DNA from: an uncultured bacterium
GTDB taxonomy: Bacteria; Actinomycetota; Coriobacteriia; Coriobacteriales; Coriobacteriaceae
Length of the DNA: 15,712 nt
Assembly: GCA_905215115.1 (NCBI GenBank)
Contig: CAJMOP010000040.1
Coordinates: forward strand, 1 to 15,712
Reading direction: 5' to 3'
Below are positions 13,715-15,712 of this stretch, piece after piece (the first letter of the stretch is position 1; each line of letters opens with the position of its first letter). The translations under genes were made by a program, and so were the position numbers. The notes beneath the pieces were generated by a model, which worked only from the letters and a program-made list of their open reading frames with translations, was not told where the DNA came from and did not search any database.

Positions 13715-14882
13715 TTAAAGAAACAACGGCGGTAATTGCTATCGCGATTGCGCCAATAACACCGAGCGCTATCTGAATGGGATATAACCCCAACACATAT
13801 CCAAATATGGAGAAAAACATTGCAGAAAAGAGAGCCCTTACCAGAGACGCGACGGAAAGGATCGTCGCGCGGAGATCGTCCGCTATCGCGTCTTGGATTA
13901 AGTTTTCCGAAGTGATGTACACCACTTCTGGGAGAAAACAAAGCACCATGCTAAGGCCAAACAAACACAGCGGATTTGAAGCGAACCACGGAAGAATCAT
14001 GAAAAGACCGGCCTCGATTAGCATCGAGCCGAGCATGGTATTTCTTTTCCCGAAACGCGATGAGAAGAAATCTGCTGCAATGTAGGCCGTCGCATTTACT
14101 GCATAGGATGCACCGAAAAAGATTCCTATTATGGAGACGGGAGCATCAAATGCGTCGAATACCAACTGATTCAAGTTGTAATAACTCCCATAGAATCCAT
14201 CGAGCATGCTTGTGCCGATTAGAAGAAGCAACACCGCAAAAGCGGATTCTCCAATGCTCCAGGTTTCGCGTCTGAAGATCTTGGCTACGTCAAACCTTTC
14301 CTCCCCAGAGTTTTTGGAATGGGTCGTTTCCATCCTCTCAATGGGATACAGAAGGAAAAGCTGCAGGAGATAGAAAACGGAAACGCATACGTAGAGGGCA
14401 CTCCAAGATACTTGGGCAATGAATGATCCAAGTACGATTGCCACTCCCGTCGCGATTGATTGCGCGGCAAGCAGCCGAGCGTTGATGGTGAGGAAGCGCT
14501 CTCCTTGACCGGCATTTCGGGCAATTTCATATAAAAGTGCTTGTTCGGATCCCGATTGAAGGGAGTAGGCGAGTGCCTCGACAAGGGAAAGCGCGACGAG
14601 AAAGGGGCCTGAGAGCAACAGCATGCCAGCCGTATGGAAGAAAAGAAGCAGAACGCCCACTTGAATCGAGAACTTCTTTCCAAAGAAATCGCCTACCAGC
14701 CCTGTTGGCAGCTCGAGGACGACCGTTGCAATGTTGTACAGGGCTTGATAAAGCGCGATTTCCGTGACAGACATTCCTTTATCCGCAAGGAAAAGTAGAA
14801 ACACTCCCCGATTTAAAACAAATCCCGCGAGAACGAAAAAGGCGGAATAGATGCGCAGTTGCGTAGCGGCATTCTTATTCAT
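13668..14882 (-). CDS. MFS transporter with a chimeric C-terminus
   Basis: A 404-residue membrane protein with about a dozen hydrophobic segments. Between segments 2 and 3 it has ELPTGLVGDFFGKK, a form of MFS motif A, and later SGSEQALLYEIARN, typical of small-molecule efflux transporters of this superfamily. The substrate is unknown; export is only a guess. The last 12 or so residues (AGARLFGCSAQGGL) do not belong to the family: they are the addA remnant read in another frame. The natural C-terminus was lost at the join after VVSLN. Twelve transmembrane segments may still be complete. Base composition is visibly lower in GC than in neighbouring genes (sampled lines 45-55% against often over 65%), pointing to transfer. 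Start ATG 14882 has GGAAG about eight bases upstream. No promoter was recognised in the 86 bases before it. Confidence 0.82.
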   Translation of the reverse strand: MNKNAATQLRIYSAFFVLAGFVLNRGVFLLFLADKGMSVTEIALYQALYNIATVVLELPTGLVGDFFGKKFSIQVGVLLLFFHTAGMLLLSGPFLVALSLVEALAYSLQSGSEQALLYEIARNAGQGERFLTINARLLAAQSIATGVAIVLGSFIAQVSWSALYVCVSVFYLLQLFLLYPIERMETTHSKNSGEERFDVAKIFRRETWSIGESAFAVLLLLIGTSMLDGFYGSYYNLNQLVFDAFDAPVSIIGIFFGASYAVNATAYIAADFFSSRFGKRNTMLGSMLIEAGLFMILPWFASNPLCLFGLSMVLCFLPEVVYITSENLIQDAIADDLRATILSVASLVRALFSAMFFSIFGYVLGLYPIQIALGVIGAIAIAITAVVSLNAGARLFGCSAQGGL

Positions 14883-14968
14883 TTGGCACTTCCAACAACA
14901 TTTTTTGTCGGGCTGTTCGCTACTGACTCGAAGCCTGAAGTGTTCACGGTTTCCGATGAAGAGTCACC

Positions 14969-15127
14969 TTACCTTTTGCGGTATGGGCGCTTCTCGTACT
15001 TATAGCCGTTGAGCTTGTTGCGGCTGGGACGCTTGCCCGTGGCGTTCTCGATATCCTGCATGATGGACCCCGCCAGAGCGTCAAAAAGCTCCTCCGGCGT
15101 CACCTTAAGCGTTTTGGCGAGCTGCAT
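14969..15127 (-). CDS. Truncated DUF3284-like protein (N-terminal fragment)
   Basis: A 52-residue frame starting at ATG 15127, with AAGGAG five bases upstream. MQLAKTLKVTPEELFDALAGS and QDIENATGKRPSRNKLNGYKYEKR resemble the N-terminus of DUF3284 proteins, which from memory are about 140 residues long. The frame stops soon after YEKR (PYRKR, stop), and nothing like the remaining domain follows in any frame before the transporter gene. It therefore looks cut off by the same event that brought in the transporter. The strong ribosome site suggests it may still be translated. DUF3284 function is unknown; some members lie in PTS sugar operons. A genuine short protein is the alternative. Confidence 0.6.
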   Translation of the reverse strand: MQLAKTLKVTPEELFDALAGSIMQDIENATGKRPSRNKLNGYKYEKRPYRKR

Positions 15128-15188
15128 GATGGCTCCTTATTCGTTTGAACCGTTCGAGCCATTGTACCGCCCCAGGCTCTCCCATGCG

Positions 15189-15251
15189 TTGCGGTGAAAT
15201 GCGGACTGTTTGGCGGCTTTTTTGGCCAAAACAGTCCGTATTCCACCGCAA
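15189..15251. repeat. Long palindrome B (TTGCGGTGAAAT tips)
   Basis: Arms of about 23 bases (15189-15211 and 15229-15251) are inverted copies with one mismatch and one G-T pair. They begin TTGCGGTG and continue through CGGACTGTTT. It starts 11 bases past the stop of the helicase-nuclease gene. Its tips match palindrome A, while the inner arms differ in sequence yet still pair. No U-run follows on either strand. Confidence 0.85.
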
Positions 15252-15262
15252 GTTATTGAGGG

Positions 15263-15712
15263 CTAGAGGCTGTAGGTGACCACCTGAGGCTCGCACGGGT
15301 TGGCGGGGTCGACTTGCTCCACGCGGACGAACTTGACGGTCACTGCCTCAAAGCCCGCCTTGTGCAGAACATCAGCGTAAACGCGCGCCTGCAGGGCGTG
15401 CTTCTCCTGCAGCTGTTCCGGCGTCTCGTCCGGTGTGCCGCCCGTCTTGTAGTCGATGACCAGCGCGCGTGACGAATCCGCCGGGTTCGTCGCCAAAGCA
15501 TCGATGGCGCCCTCGGCATATGCAGCGTAGCGAGCGATGTCCTCATCCTCGCAGCCCAGCGAAAAGAACGGCACCTCGGCGCGAACGCACGGCCAGGCAA
15601 GCAGCTTGGCACGGACCGCCGACTTGAGCCAGCGATCCAGGGCAACGTCGAAGCGTTCGCGCTGTTCCGGCGTCAGGCGCCACAGGCGAGCCAGGGCGTC
15701 GGCACGCTCGGC
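15263..15712 (-). CDS. AddA/RecB-type helicase-nuclease, C-terminal nuclease domain (5' part outside window)
   Basis: The final 149 residues of a larger protein; the frame is open to the window edge. The visible part is a PD-(D/E)XK nuclease domain of the RecB family: AEVPFF (acidic residue), GAIDAL (metal-binding Asp), VIDYKTGG (the D-x-K catalytic motif) and QARVYADVL (the QxxxY motif). It ends QVVTYSL. In AddAB/RecBCD-type enzymes this domain cuts DNA while the N-terminal UvrD-like helicase unwinds double-strand break ends for repair. AddA is the best fit, but the helicase part is not visible, so AddB or another UvrD-nuclease fusion cannot be excluded. A diverged copy of the last 42 codons lies 1,680 bp away, so this 3' end may itself have been acquired by recombination. 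Confidence 0.8.
   Translation of the reverse strand, partial: AERADALARLWRLTPEQRERFDVALDRWLKSAVRAKLLAWPCVRAEVPFFSLGCEDEDIARYAAYAEGAIDALATNPADSSRALVIDYKTGGTPDETPEQLQEKHALQARVYADVLHKAGFEAVTVKFVRVEQVDPANPCEPQVVTYSL

Overview
The window looks like chromosomal DNA of a high-GC gut actinobacterium of the Coriobacteriia, most likely Collinsella. The basis is the GC-rich codon use, the style of DnaE, and intergenic palindromes of a kind I associate with that genus. This is an inference from memory, not from a search. Every gene I can support lies on the minus strand, so the window reads right to left; both ends cut through genes. The long plus-strand open frames are antisense shadows of GC-rich genes.

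Reading in the direction of transcription, the right edge holds the C-terminal nuclease domain of an AddA/RecB-type helicase-nuclease (15712-15263), then a long palindrome. Next come a 52-codon gene that looks like the N-terminus of a DUF3284 protein, and an MFS transporter of lower GC. The transporter runs out of frame into a second, diverged copy of the helicase-nuclease 3' end (13714-13583), followed by a second palindrome of the same type. The two gene ends are exactly 1,680 bp apart. This looks like an insertion flanked by a partial duplication of the addA 3' end.

The middle (13466-9191) is a beta-glucoside use operon. It has a near-consensus promoter with two repeated dyad sites upstream, a leader with RAT-like antiterminator sequences and an intrinsic terminator, and a LicT/BglG-family antiterminator gene. 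A second RAT precedes a PTS EIIBC permease gene, and a GH1 6-phospho-beta-glucosidase gene ends at a strong hairpin. The permease would import and phosphorylate the sugar, the hydrolase would split it, and the antiterminator would link expression to PTS flux. No EIIA is encoded here. The 398 bp without a gene between licT and the addA remnant is filled by these control elements and one palindrome.

The left half is mainly housekeeping: dnaE (replicative polymerase), a SWIM-domain SNF2 helicase, a one-iron superoxide reductase, and a partial protein built like glutamine-dependent NAD synthetase. The last appears to have lost the catalytic residues of both domains. The dnaE-SNF2 gap carries two palindromes built from one shared core.

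The observations most worth following are the doubly degenerate NadE-like protein, the addA 3'-end duplication around the transporter, and the palindromes with conserved tips and variable but self-complementary arms.
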